Source: a virus
Virus record (IMG/VR): IMGVR_UViG_3300013099_000029
Location: 1-47,684 of that record
DNA length: 47,684 nucleotides
Strand: one strand, 5' to 3'
Part shown: piece after piece, positions 13,394-21,704 of the stretch
Layout of the letters: every line of letters begins with the position of its first letter
Numbering within the stretch: position 1 is the stretch's first letter
Position numbers and translations under genes: made by a program
The notes under the pieces: model-generated
Database searches by the model: none
Seen by the model: only the letters and a program-made list of their open reading frames with translations
What the model was told of the DNA's origin: nothing

Positions 13394-14790
13394 TTGACAT
13401 AGAAATTGTCAATAATGCATTCTGCCGGGTTAATAGTTATGGTAAGATAGCACTTCTACCATTACTATCATTTACAGCAGAATACTGGAAGAAGGGTCGG
13501 TTCAAAAAGGAGCGACAAGAGTATCAAAAGCATGTGCTTCATAAAGTCAAAGGGATGTGGTACTTTCATAGAGGCTTACTATCCCGTATCTTTAGTGAAT
13601 TAGACAAATCCCACATTGAGTACAACGTAAGTGGGAATGGTGTGGGAGTTGGGCCTGATTCATTTGTTCCTAAGATAAAGGGAATAGAAAATAGAGAGTA
13701 TCAAATGAATCTTGTGCGTAAAATACGGCGCAACAAGAGGGGTGTCATTAGATCAGCAACTGGTTCTGGTAAAACAGTAATGCAGGCTTTGGTTGCGAGC
13801 ACTTACCGGAACGGAAAAGTACTGGTTTTGGCACACACCATAGATATTGTAGCTCAAACAGTTAAACGGTTTAAAGAATACGGATTAGATGTAGTAACAA
13901 TCCGGGGCAATGACTCCGTTACAGAGGAGAACTTTCAACACCAAGTTGCAGTAGGTACAGTTCAAACCTTAAATAATGTAATGAAAAACCACGAACATCC
14001 TAAGTTTGAAATGCTATTGTGTGTTCTGAAAAACATGGATGTTGTAATGGTAGATGAATGCCATCATGTGTCTACTATATCCGGTTCTTATGCTCGGGTA
14101 CTGGAGTTTGTTGATGCTCCTATTCGTGTTGGATTTACAGGGACAACGCCACCTAAAGCAGAAGGTATCTTCGCACTCGAAGGACTCCTTGGTCCTATCA
14201 TCGGGGAATTAACAATAAAAGAAGGAGAACTCCTTGGAATACTTGCAAAACCCAAGGTAAAACTAATCAAAGTTCCAATAAGTACACATGTCAGAGCCCT
14301 AAGGATATACCACGATGTGTATCAAGAAGGTGTTGTGCGAAATGATGTAAGGAACAGACTGATAGTTGATATACTGGAAGACAATCCTGATAAGACAGCT
14401 CTTATATTGGTTGATAAGATTGAACATGGGATGGAACTCGAAGCCATGGCACAGGAAGCAGTAGATTATCGTATCAAATTTGTACACGGTGGCACAAAAG
14501 ACGAAGACAGGCTCATAACCAAGGATTTACTGAACAGTAAATTAATCCCATGTGCAATAACTACAAAGATATGGAAAGAAGGAGTAGATATACCATCACT
14601 CGACATAGTAATAAATGCAGCTGGGGGCAAGAGTGAGATATCTACCTTGCAGTTTATCGGACGTGGGTTGAGAAAGACCAGTGAAAAAGACACCGTGATC
14701 ATATACGACTTCTTTGATCCTTCACACTATTACTTGATTTCACACTTCGGTGAACGAATAACCCTATATATGGAGAATAATTGGTTATGA
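13390..14790 (+). CDS. Superfamily 2 DNA/RNA helicase, 466 aa
   Basis: GTG start with GAAGGAGGAGACT upstream, overlapping the previous stop. Motifs in order: Q-like REYQ (about 102-105), Walker A ATGSGKT (123-129), Ib-type GTVQT, DECH box (VDECHHVS), motif III TGTTPP, then the C-terminal RecA domain with VHGGTKDEDR and motif VI FIGRGLRKT. This matches phage UvsW / type III restriction-like SF2 helicases that remodel branched DNA in replication and recombination. The N-terminal 95 residues may be a DNA-recognition domain. It is followed by clamp- and primase-related genes. Confidence 0.9.
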   Translation: MIDIEIVNNAFCRVNSYGKIALLPLLSFTAEYWKKGRFKKERQEYQKHVLHKVKGMWYFHRGLLSRIFSELDKSHIEYNVSGNGVGVGPDSFVPKIKGIENREYQMNLVRKIRRNKRGVIRSATGSGKTVMQALVASTYRNGKVLVLAHTIDIVAQTVKRFKEYGLDVVTIRGNDSVTEENFQHQVAVGTVQTLNNVMKNHEHPKFEMLLCVLKNMDVVMVDECHHVSTISGSYARVLEFVDAPIRVGFTGTTPPKAEGIFALEGLLGPIIGELTIKEGELLGILAKPKVKLIKVPISTHVRALRIYHDVYQEGVVRNDVRNRLIVDILEDNPDKTALILVDKIEHGMELEAMAQEAVDYRIKFVHGGTKDEDRLITKDLLNSKLIPCAITTKIWKEGVDIPSLDIVINAAGGKSEISTLQFIGRGLRKTSEKDTVIIYDFFDPSHYYLISHFGERITLYMENNWL

Positions 14791-15083
14791 CTTCAAACTT
14801 CTTACAAACTAAATGGGAAGATTATTCACAGGCTGTCTTAGAAAGAACCACGGAATACAAAAGTATAAGAAGGCACTACCTTTCATACATGACAGGCGCT
14901 TTGCACACCTTTATAACACTGGATAAAATTTATGCTGACATGGATTTATCAAATGAGGCTAAGTCCCACCTAATAGGAGAAGTATATAAAGAAATACAAA
15001 AGTTTGTGGAAGAGGTGAATGAAATCACCTGCAAATCTTGTCCTGACAGAGAGGAGTGTGTGAAAGAGGATTGTCTTAAATGA
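14787..15083 (+). CDS. Hypothetical Cys-motif protein, 98 aa
   Basis: ATG 14787 (ATGA overlap with the helicase stop) is preferred over upstream alternatives. Helical protein ending in a four-Cys cluster (CKSCPDREECVKEDC), which could bind zinc. It is translationally coupled between a helicase and the small clamp-motif protein at 15080, so a replication accessory role is plausible by context only. Confidence 0.7.
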   Translation: MTSNFLQTKWEDYSQAVLERTTEYKSIRRHYLSYMTGALHTFITLDKIYADMDLSNEAKSHLIGEVYKEIQKFVEEVNEITCKSCPDREECVKEDCLK

Positions 15084-15253
15084 AATACTGCTCATGTCAT
15101 AAACAAACATACATGGACTTTCTACAGGAATGTCCTATTTGTGCTGGTGAGCTTCTTGGTAAACAAAACATACCCAAACCTAAACCCAAGATAGATACAA
15201 AGAAAACTGTCCTTCGTCTTCGTAAGAAGAAATCACAAGGATCTCTATTCTAA
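15080..15253 (+). CDS. Small zinc-ribbon protein ending in a clamp-binding motif, 57 aa
   Basis: ATG 15080 overlaps the upstream stop; TAA at 15251-15253 overlaps the primase start. Residues 4-6 (CSC) and 18-21 (CPIC) form a compact zinc ribbon. A basic Lys/Pro tail follows and the extreme C-terminus is QGSLF, matching the bacterial clamp-binding consensus Q-L-(S/D)-L-F. The phage's own sliding clamp is encoded at 26622. Inference: an adaptor tethering something, perhaps the primase next door, to the clamp. Confidence 0.7.
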   Translation: MKYCSCHKQTYMDFLQECPICAGELLGKQNIPKPKPKIDTKKTVLRLRKKKSQGSLF

Positions 15254-16197
15254 TGGCAGATATCGATTTATTCCACATCAACATAGAATCCTATCTAAAC
15301 GACAGAAGAATATTCTACAACGACACCGGTAATAATATATCAGAGGGATGGATTGGAATGGAATGTCCCTTCTGTCCTGATGGTGACCCCTCTAATCACC
15401 TAGGTATAAACCTCGATTCAAAGCAAATCTCTTGCTGGCGCTGTAACACTACAGGAAGTATAATAAAATTAGTTATGAAGTTGGAGCGGATACACTTCAA
15501 CAGCGCGGTAACCATGTTACAGAAGTTTTCTGATAGAGAGATATACTCTGACACAAGAAAAGCAGAGGACCGCGCTCTCCGTGAGCAGAAAGCAGTAAGA
15601 TATGATGATTTACTACTCGAAACTGAGTTGATGAGTACACACAGAGCATGGTTAGAGAAACGGAACTTCAATCCTGATGAAATATACCAAAAGTACAAGC
15701 TTCAATGCTTCGGTCCTGTAGGTAGATACTCCTTGCGTTTATTCATACCTTTTCACAGACGAAAGACTATCCTAACTTTTACCACCAGGGATGTAACAGA
15801 CTTAGCAAAACCTACTTATAGGCACTGTCCTATAAATCAATCACTCGTAGACCCCAAAAGATATTTGTACAATCTTGATACGGTAAAGACTACAGCAATA
15901 GTTGTTGAAGGGGTTACAGACGTATGGAGAATGGGAGATGGATGTGTGTCTACACAAGGTATTAACTATGTGGTGGAACAGTTGTTCCTATTACGCAAAG
16001 TGAAGCGAGCCTTTTTCATGTTTGACTTCGAGAAGTTTGCAGTGGATGCAGCAAATAGGATATCTTATGCTGCAAGCACTTTTATACCTCATGTAGAAAT
16101 AATTACGCTTAGTGAGGGGGATCCTGCAGATTTCAAGGAGGATGATGTGAAATCATTACGAAAAGACATTTTCGGAAAAGTTTATGAAACCTATTGA
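15253..16197 (+). CDS. DnaG-type DNA primase, 314 aa
   Basis: Begins with a CHC2-like zinc finger (Cys38, Cys41, His49, Cys61, Cys64) followed by a Toprim domain: AIVVEGVTDVWRMG (about 217-230) and the acidic FMFDFEKF (about 256-263). The length of 314 is short for DnaG (about 600) and lacks a helicase-interaction domain, as in phage primases. It synthesises RNA primers and would work with the DnaB-like helicase at 17291. Its stop overlaps a possible promoter at 16194. Confidence 0.9.
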   Translation: MADIDLFHINIESYLNDRRIFYNDTGNNISEGWIGMECPFCPDGDPSNHLGINLDSKQISCWRCNTTGSIIKLVMKLERIHFNSAVTMLQKFSDREIYSDTRKAEDRALREQKAVRYDDLLLETELMSTHRAWLEKRNFNPDEIYQKYKLQCFGPVGRYSLRLFIPFHRRKTILTFTTRDVTDLAKPTYRHCPINQSLVDPKRYLYNLDTVKTTAIVVEGVTDVWRMGDGCVSTQGINYVVEQLFLLRKVKRAFFMFDFEKFAVDAANRISYAASTFIPHVEIITLSEGDPADFKEDDVKSLRKDIFGKVYETY

Positions 16198-16222
16198 CAA
16201 CGATTTCAAGACGTTGTAACGT
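16194..16222 (+). promoter_or_regulatory. Weak candidate promoter with inverted repeat
   Basis: TTGACA (16194-16199), 17-bp spacer, TAACGT (16217-16222), a poor -10. ACAACG (16197-16202) and CGTTGT (16212-16217) form an inverted repeat across the spacer, and GTTGTA also occurs in the operator-like repeat at 21705. It faces the origin-like element and the gene at 16472. Confidence 0.4.
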
Positions 16223-16333
16223 ATAACAACACTTCAAATTTCCTGCAACAAATTAGAGCAAAACTTTCTGGAATTAATCAAATGTATAAATTATTGAACA
16301 AGGGTTTTAATTCACTTTATTCAACAAGGATCT

Positions 16334-16451
16334 GGTGAAGTCGGACTAGTATTATTACGAAGTAATAATACTAATATTATTTATTATTTATTATTTATTA
16401 TTTATTATTATTAATTATATATAATATACTATTATATAATCCGACTTCACC
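16334..16451. other. Origin-like AT-rich element bounded by inverted repeats
   Basis: GGTGAAGTCGGA (16334-16345) and TCCGACTTCACC (16440-16451) are perfect 12-bp inverted repeats. Directly inside the left arm, TAGTATTATTAC (16347-16358) and GTAATAATACTA (16362-16373) form a perfect 12-bp hairpin with a GAA loop. The remaining 66 bp are nearly pure A/T with 7-bp TTATTTA repeats, an easily unwound sequence. The position between primase and replicative helicase genes makes an origin of replication the leading idea; a transcriptional element is the alternative. Confidence 0.55.
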
Positions 16452-16471
16452 ATCAAGAGGAGACAAATGTT

Positions 16472-17284
16472 ATGACAGATGTGGATTCAAAAGTGTTTGC
16501 AACAATTGAAGAGGCTAAATTATCTTTAGAGCGGGAACGTCAAGCGAAAAAACAGGTACACATACCCAAGAATGTCAATGAGCTTTTGCAGATATGGTAT
16601 GATGCTGGTTTAAAGAAGCACCGACAGGGAACAAAAACTCTTAAACATGACGTTGCAGCACTTAGGAAGTTTATACGTGGTAAAGTGTTTGAACATACGG
16701 ATCATGCTAAGTATGAGATTCCACAGTTTACAACAGATGAGTTTATAAAAGCTTGTGAAGGATTTGCACTGGTTGTAAATAGTCCTGATTATTGGCCAGC
16801 AGATAAAAACACCGTTAGAAAGACAACAATTGCAGAGTTCTTTTATAATCCACGGAGCCCGAGACTTAAAAGCTGGTTTCATTACTGCTTGATTCGACAT
16901 CCCCGGTTGCTACAAGATGATAAAAACCCCGATACTACAAAAGCTTTCATTGATATTTACACAACTCAATTAGGGGATGGTTGGGCATTTGACTTAGCTC
17001 CTAAAGAAGTTATGCACATGCAGAATGGAGCTGCATTAACCGAAGAGTTCTTTGAACGATACAAACATATGCTGGTAAAACATAAAGACTTAGCAGACAC
17101 ACCTCATAAAAGAGCATCACTTGTAATGGCGGCTCTCCGCACTAAATTCTCACCCAAGAATAAATCAATAGAACCATATCACATAGCAAACAAATTCACA
17201 TATGGTAAAACTCTCATTGAATTCCTGAAGATCAAAATGGCAGGTAATGTTATCCCGATAACTTCAATGTATGACTTCAGGTAA
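16472..17284 (+). CDS. Unknown replication-module protein, 270 aa
   Basis: ATG 16472 follows AAGAGGAGACAAATGTT. It lies between the origin-like element and the helicase gene (six bases apart). Basic, mostly helical protein with several Trp (LLQIWYDAGLKKHRQGTKTLKHDV at 33-57, LKSWFHYCLIRHPRL at about 134-148). No Walker A or zinc motif is visible. Origin binding or helicase loading are inferences from position alone. Confidence 0.7.
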   Translation: MTDVDSKVFATIEEAKLSLERERQAKKQVHIPKNVNELLQIWYDAGLKKHRQGTKTLKHDVAALRKFIRGKVFEHTDHAKYEIPQFTTDEFIKACEGFALVVNSPDYWPADKNTVRKTTIAEFFYNPRSPRLKSWFHYCLIRHPRLLQDDKNPDTTKAFIDIYTTQLGDGWAFDLAPKEVMHMQNGAALTEEFFERYKHMLVKHKDLADTPHKRASLVMAALRTKFSPKNKSIEPYHIANKFTYGKTLIEFLKIKMAGNVIPITSMYDFR

Positions 17285-17290
17285 TAAACA

Positions 17291-18886
17291 ATGGTAGAGC
17301 TTATCAGGCGTAAAATAGATTCCACGATAGAAAAACGCATTATCACAGGTATGATAGTTTCAGAGAAGTACCTACAAACAGTTTCCCCTCAAATAGACTT
17401 ATCCTATTTTCAGAATAGTTTCACACGTAAAGTTGCTGAATGGTGCTTGGACTTTTATTATACTTACAGGACAGCTCCTTTCAATGACATAAAAGCAATC
17501 TTTGAGCGGGAATCAGCACGTATGAAAGAAGAGGAAGCTTCTATCATACAAACTATGCTTGAGGAGATATCAGATAACTTTGAAATTGATAAAGGCATCA
17601 ATGTAGAATTTCTGGTTGATCGGACTTTGTTGTTCTTCAAAAAGAGGGAATTAGAAATAACAGCTGGGAACATACAGATCCTTCTTGAAAAGAATGCTAT
17701 AGATCAAGCAGAGGACGAAGTTATAAACTTCAGGAAGATATCAAAGATAACATCGGGGTGGGTAGACCCTTTTGATGAGGAACAGATAGAAACAACTATG
17801 TCGGCGCAAGAAGATCCACTGTTGATACTTCCTGGACCTTTAGGTTCCTTTTTAGGACCTATGCACAAAGCATGGTTGGTAGGGCTCACAGGTCCATATA
17901 AAAGGGGCAAAACTTGGTTAGCTGGGGAGATATATACTCTTGCTGGATTATCAAAGATTCGAGTTGTCTTTATATCACTGGAGATGCCTGCTTGGGAAGT
18001 TAATTTAAGAATATACAAACGCTTGACTGGTATGGCTGACAGAGCTGGTAATTTCCTTATACCTTGCTTTGATTGTCTTCGCAATCAATTTGGTACTTGT
18101 AATAAACCATATCGTACAAATACATATTTCCTTATGAATGAAGGAGATGATATACCATCCCCACAAAGCTTCGATGAATTTATAGAACTGCAATACAGAC
18201 CATGTACATATTGTAAAGACAATTACAATCCAAGAAGCCGAATAAAAGAAGTGAGAGAACTTATTCAAGAATATTCACTTGCAACTTGGTTCACATGGAA
18301 GCGATCGGAAGCAATCAATCGATTTGAAATTAAAGACAAAGTGGATGTTATCAAACGCATGTATGGAGATTACTTTAGGGTCAAAGCATATCCACGTTTC
18401 TCTGCTTGCGTATCTGACATCATACGTGATCTGGATATCCTTGAGCAGACAGATAACTTTGTCCCAGAACTGATTGTAGTTGACTATGCTGATATCCTCA
18501 AGTCTGATAGAAATTCATTAGATGGTTATCACAAAGAAGATGATGTATGGATGAACTTAGCCCGGTTAGCTGGTGAAAGAAAAGCTTTAGTAATAGCTCC
18601 GACACAAGCGACAGGAGATGCTCTTGAAGTGGAGAATGTCACTCAGAAGCATACAGCACGATGGAAGGGTAAACTTGGGCATGTAGATGTCATGCTTTCA
18701 TTGAATCAAACGGATGCAGAGAAACTAAGGGGTGTTATGAGAATTGGCATGATGGCTCATCGACATCAAAACTTCCAGCAGTACAAAACATGTACTGTAC
18801 TACAGCAAATTGATATAGGACAACCCAACTTAGGGTCATACGGAAGTAGAGGTACTGGTCATTCCTCTACAATGGAATTAAAATAA
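17291..18886 (+). CDS. DnaB-like replicative helicase with Cys-rich insert, 531 aa
   Basis: Residues 1-110 resemble the DnaB N-terminal helical domain (KRIITGMIVSEKYLQTV). The RecA-like core starts near 180 with Walker A TGPYKRGKT (200-208), the DnaB-typical FISLEM (228-232) and Walker B LIVVDYADIL (about 391-400), then APTQATG. An insert at about 255-320 carries Cys259, Cys262, Cys270, Cys305 and Cys308, a probable zinc site not present in standard DnaB. It unwinds duplex at the fork, paired with the primase at 15253. Confidence 0.9.
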   Translation: MVELIRRKIDSTIEKRIITGMIVSEKYLQTVSPQIDLSYFQNSFTRKVAEWCLDFYYTYRTAPFNDIKAIFERESARMKEEEASIIQTMLEEISDNFEIDKGINVEFLVDRTLLFFKKRELEITAGNIQILLEKNAIDQAEDEVINFRKISKITSGWVDPFDEEQIETTMSAQEDPLLILPGPLGSFLGPMHKAWLVGLTGPYKRGKTWLAGEIYTLAGLSKIRVVFISLEMPAWEVNLRIYKRLTGMADRAGNFLIPCFDCLRNQFGTCNKPYRTNTYFLMNEGDDIPSPQSFDEFIELQYRPCTYCKDNYNPRSRIKEVRELIQEYSLATWFTWKRSEAINRFEIKDKVDVIKRMYGDYFRVKAYPRFSACVSDIIRDLDILEQTDNFVPELIVVDYADILKSDRNSLDGYHKEDDVWMNLARLAGERKALVIAPTQATGDALEVENVTQKHTARWKGKLGHVDVMLSLNQTDAEKLRGVMRIGMMAHRHQNFQQYKTCTVLQQIDIGQPNLGSYGSRGTGHSSTMELK

Positions 18887-18897
18887 GGAGAATATAT

Positions 18898-19266
18898 ATG
18901 ATTTCAATAACAAAGATATTTAAATTCGAGGCGGCACATTTTCTTCCTAACCACGAAGGTAAATGCAAGAATACTCATGGTCATTCCTACAAGTTAGAAG
19001 TAACTATAAAAGGAATTGTTTTAACAAGCGGTCCTGAGCAAGGGATGGTAATAGATTATGGTAATCTATCTGCCATTATAGACGAACATGTAATACAGAA
19101 ATTAGACCATTGTTTATTGAATGATGTATTTCATAACCCCACAGCAGAATATATGGTTTGGAGCATAGCTGAATGGTTGGAAAAGCCTATAAACACAAGT
19201 TCGAGACAGGTTATTAAACTACGTTTGTGGGAAACTGATACTTGTTATGCTGAATGGAGAAAGTAA
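18898..19266 (+). CDS. queD: 6-carboxytetrahydropterin synthase QueD
   Basis: ATG 18898 follows TAAGGAGAATATAT. FKFEAAHFLP carries the first zinc His (His14), and Cys23 plus His27-Gly-His29 (CKNTHGHSY) give the catalytic Cys and remaining zinc ligands. DHCLLND and the C-terminal WETDTCYAEW match the family. At 122 residues it is full length. It converts 7,8-dihydroneopterin triphosphate to 6-carboxytetrahydropterin, step two of preQ0 synthesis. The other steps are encoded at 21041, 22379 and 24492. Confidence 0.93.
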   Translation: MISITKIFKFEAAHFLPNHEGKCKNTHGHSYKLEVTIKGIVLTSGPEQGMVIDYGNLSAIIDEHVIQKLDHCLLNDVFHNPTAEYMVWSIAEWLEKPINTSSRQVIKLRLWETDTCYAEWRK

Positions 19267-19496
19267 TGATTATAATAGCAGGGAGTTATATCTTCCCAGA
19301 TAAGTGCCCTAAGAATTGTCTATATAAACAAGAGTCCTTTTCTCAAGGAAGCATGTGTACCAGGTGCCCTATATTAAATTGTAAAAAGGACAAAGATGGT
19401 TTTTGTTTAATTGAGCCAGAAGATTATAGAAAGGACTGGGCAAAAGAATGGAATGATTTCTTTAAAAGAGGAACAGAACCAAAACTATACTTATGA
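19266..19496 (+). CDS. Cys-rich small protein, 76 aa
   Basis: ATG 19266 overlaps the queD stop (TAATG); an in-frame ATG at 19254 inside queD is less likely. Seven Cys: CPKNC, CTRCPILNC and a later FCLIEPEDY, suggesting a metal site. It looks like small bacterial proteins with a CxxxC...CxxC...C layout of unknown function. Translationally coupled to queD, but no role in deazaguanine synthesis is evident. Confidence 0.7.
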   Translation: MIIIAGSYIFPDKCPKNCLYKQESFSQGSMCTRCPILNCKKDKDGFCLIEPEDYRKDWAKEWNDFFKRGTEPKLYL

Positions 19497-19672
19497 ATAA
19501 AAGAAGAGGATTTCCCACATTAGAAGCGGCTAAGAGGTTTTTTGAGATACAGAGAATAACACGCCCTGCATACACAAAAGAGTGGCATATCTATGATCTC
19601 AAAAAGACACACCCAAGAAGGAAGGAAACAAGATTCTTTGTGGGTGATTTTAACGAATGGCGGGGCATATAA
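19493..19672 (+). CDS. Small basic hypothetical protein, 59 aa
   Basis: ATG 19493 overlaps the previous stop (ATGA); stop TAA at 19670-19672. Very basic (about a quarter Lys/Arg) with aromatic residues, consistent with nucleic-acid binding. Start is followed by KRRGFPTLEAAKRFFEIQ. No recognised family. Confidence 0.6.
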   Translation: MNKRRGFPTLEAAKRFFEIQRITRPAYTKEWHIYDLKKTHPRRKETRFFVGDFNEWRGI

Positions 19673-19682
19673 AGGGGGAGCT

Positions 19683-19958
19683 ATGTGGTGTGCTATTTGT
19701 AACAACCAACTCCATAATTGTACCTGTGTACCAAGTGCGGCTGAAAGATTGTCTGGTTTAAAGAATGATCCTAACTTAATTTACAAGATGTGCCGAAAGT
19801 GCGAAAAGCATTATTCAGCTTGTAAGTGTGAAGAACCTGATTGGACAACTTCCCATGACGGTGTTGAATTGGAAGATGTTAAAAATATGCCAACGGTGAA
19901 GGATGTGATTGAAAGTAAAATCAAAGGGGGAGGTTTACAAAATGACTCGTCCAAGTAA
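19683..19958 (+). CDS. Zinc-binding small protein, 91 aa
   Basis: ATG 19683 follows AAAGGGGGAGCT. Two similar Cys clusters: CAICNNQLHNCTC (residues 3-15) and CRKCEKHYSACKC (about 37-49), each C-x2-C-x6-C-x-C. This looks like an internal duplication of one zinc-binding unit. The acidic C-terminal third overlaps the next gene. Function unknown. Confidence 0.7.
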   Translation: MWCAICNNQLHNCTCVPSAAERLSGLKNDPNLIYKMCRKCEKHYSACKCEEPDWTTSHDGVELEDVKNMPTVKDVIESKIKGGGLQNDSSK

Positions 19959-20154
19959 TGATGAAATCTATGCAGCATTAAGAGGTGATCGTATAAAAAG
20001 AACAACCTTGGAGGAATTAAAAATCGTAGAAAAGGGAATTGATAATATACTGGAAACAGCAGATAAGATTCTTAAAGATGGAGGATCTGATGGATTTACT
20101 TTAGGAACTGTATGTTCATTGCTTGCATTTCTTAAAACCAACATATCTTATTAA
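19942..20154 (+). CDS. Small helical protein, 70 aa
   Basis: ATG 19942 follows GGGGGAGGTTTACAAA, overlapping the previous gene by 17 bases. Helical, with KRTTLEELKIVEKGIDNILETADKI suggesting a short coiled coil, then Gly-rich turn and a hydrophobic C-terminal helix. No recognised family. Confidence 0.65.
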   Translation: MTRPSNDEIYAALRGDRIKRTTLEELKIVEKGIDNILETADKILKDGGSDGFTLGTVCSLLAFLKTNISY

Positions 20155-20169
20155 GAAAGCAAAAGGTAA

Positions 20170-20394
20170 ATGATGAAAAGTAAATGGCTAAATGTTTCAC
20201 AAAAAGACAAGGGGAACTTTGAACGAATATTTGGTGTTCCTCTTAAATTCTATTTTGATGGGGTAACTGGTTTTAATTTAACCAAATTTGAAAAGTTGTT
20301 TCAGGTACCTGGGAACATGTCTCTGCAAGAGTATATCAAGATAATGTTTGATGAAGAAGCCAGGAAACTGATTGAGCAATTAATTAAAGTTTGA
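20170..20394 (+). CDS. Small hypothetical protein, 74 aa
   Basis: Two ATGs at 20170 and 20173 follow AAAAGGTAA; the first is used here. Basic N-terminus, Phe-rich centre (GVPLKFYFDGVTGFNLTKFEKLF) and an acidic-to-neutral helix at the end. No recognised family. Confidence 0.65.
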   Translation: MMKSKWLNVSQKDKGNFERIFGVPLKFYFDGVTGFNLTKFEKLFQVPGNMSLQEYIKIMFDEEARKLIEQLIKV

Positions 20395-20406
20395 AAGGGG
20401 TAAAAC

Positions 20407-20565
20407 ATGAAAGGTAATTCAAAACGTAAGATCCAACACATGGAAGAACATCAACTTCTGAAAAGAAAAGCTTTCCTAAAGAATAACCTTGCACCAAATA
20501 GGTCCACATCCAATCAGATAAAGTACATTAACTTTCATCTGAAGAAAAGGGGATTGATGGAATGA
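20407..20565 (+). CDS. Very basic small protein, 52 aa
   Basis: ATG 20407 follows AAAGGGGTAAAAC; stop TGA at 20563-20565 overlaps the next ATG. About a third Lys/Arg/His residues, otherwise helical; probably binds nucleic acid. No recognised family. Confidence 0.6.
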   Translation: MKGNSKRKIQHMEEHQLLKRKAFLKNNLAPNRSTSNQIKYINFHLKKRGLME

Positions 20566-21044
20566 AGAAACCTAAATTCAATATTGGTGATTATGTAGAA
20601 GCACCTGCGTCAAAAATTGTGTATGAATTAAAGGCAAAAAAGAATATCAAAAAGGATTCAATTTACACAGAAAAGACAAAAAAGAGGGGTGTGATTATTG
20701 GTGCTATTTATCGATTCAAAGGAACTCTTTTTGCCCCATCTTATTATTCAGAGGACACAGCATACTTTACCGCATCAGAAGGTGTTTTGTTTTGGCAGAT
20801 TCGTGAAGGTTATATCAACAAGCCATTTGAAGCATTGGAAAAGGATATTGAATTATTAATTTCTATCAACTCCCAAGTGGTTGATCTGATAGAAAACAAC
20901 AGAAAGGACCATGCTTGTATTCCATGGAAGAAAACATATTATACAAACCACCATCGAAAGCAAATGAGTAGAGAGATGAAACAGTTTTATAAGGAATGCC
21001 CTGAGTGTTTTCCGAGAGATGATAAAGGGAGATTTATAAAATGA
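20562..21044 (+). CDS. Basic hypothetical protein, 160 aa
   Basis: ATGA overlap with the previous gene; GGGGATTGATGGA gives a weak ribosome-binding site. Begins KFNIGDYVEAPASKIVYEL, a small beta-barrel-like opening (as in KOW/SH3-like domains), then ends with His/Cys residues (CIPWKKTYYTNHHRK, CPEC). The function is unknown. It overlaps queE by four bases. Confidence 0.7.
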   Translation: MKKPKFNIGDYVEAPASKIVYELKAKKNIKKDSIYTEKTKKRGVIIGAIYRFKGTLFAPSYYSEDTAYFTASEGVLFWQIREGYINKPFEALEKDIELLISINSQVVDLIENNRKDHACIPWKKTYYTNHHRKQMSREMKQFYKECPECFPRDDKGRFIK

Positions 21045-21691
21045 GAGTGTATGAAATATTCACATCAATAAATGGGGAAGTGTGTGCTTTGGGTCAAGGT
21101 TCATTCACAACATTTATACGTCTTGCTGGTTGTAACCTCAAATGCTCCTACTGTGATACTCCTGAAACACAAGATGTCCATTCTGGGGAGGATATGGATG
21201 AAGATCAAATAATTATGGAGGTCATAAAGCACGGTATAAACAATATCACAATTACAGGTGGAGAACCTATGCTCCAACAGGTAGATTTAGAACATCTTTG
21301 CAGAAGGTTGTGGCATAAAGGATATAGAATATCAGTTGAAACAAATGGCTCCTATAACCCTTTGTTTGGTTATGTTGAATCCTGGATTGTTGACTACAAA
21401 TTACCCTCTTCTGGTATGATGGGAAAGATGGACCCTTCTGTTCACTCTAAATTAGGACCAAACGACTGGGTTAAGTTTGTCATAGGTGATGAAAAGGATT
21501 TGCTTACGGCAATAGAAATAACAGAGTTTTATATTGGTTTAAGTAGAGCTAAATTTGCCTTTTCACCTGTAAACAAACAGTTCCCCGCATCAGCAATTAT
21601 CAAAAAGCTGAATGATTACAAGATACCTCAAAAATACCCCTCCCATGTGTTTCTAAACATCCAAATACACAAGATTATTGGCGTAAAATAA
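21041..21691 (+). CDS. queE: 7-carboxy-7-deazaguanine synthase QueE (radical SAM)
   Basis: The radical SAM cluster motif is Cys31-x3-Cys35-x2-Cys38 (CNLKCSYC), preceded by SINGEVCALGQGSFTTFIRLAG, the typical QueE start, and followed by TGGEPMLQ. At 216 residues it is full length. It rearranges 6-carboxytetrahydropterin to 7-carboxy-7-deazaguanine, using SAM and magnesium. Third enzyme of the preQ0 route; ends just before the promoter at 21705. Confidence 0.93.
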   Translation: MRVYEIFTSINGEVCALGQGSFTTFIRLAGCNLKCSYCDTPETQDVHSGEDMDEDQIIMEVIKHGINNITITGGEPMLQQVDLEHLCRRLWHKGYRISVETNGSYNPLFGYVESWIVDYKLPSSGMMGKMDPSVHSKLGPNDWVKFVIGDEKDLLTAIEITEFYIGLSRAKFAFSPVNKQFPASAIIKKLNDYKIPQKYPSHVFLNIQIHKIIGVK

Positions 21692-21704
21692 TGCATAAAA
21701 ATGC

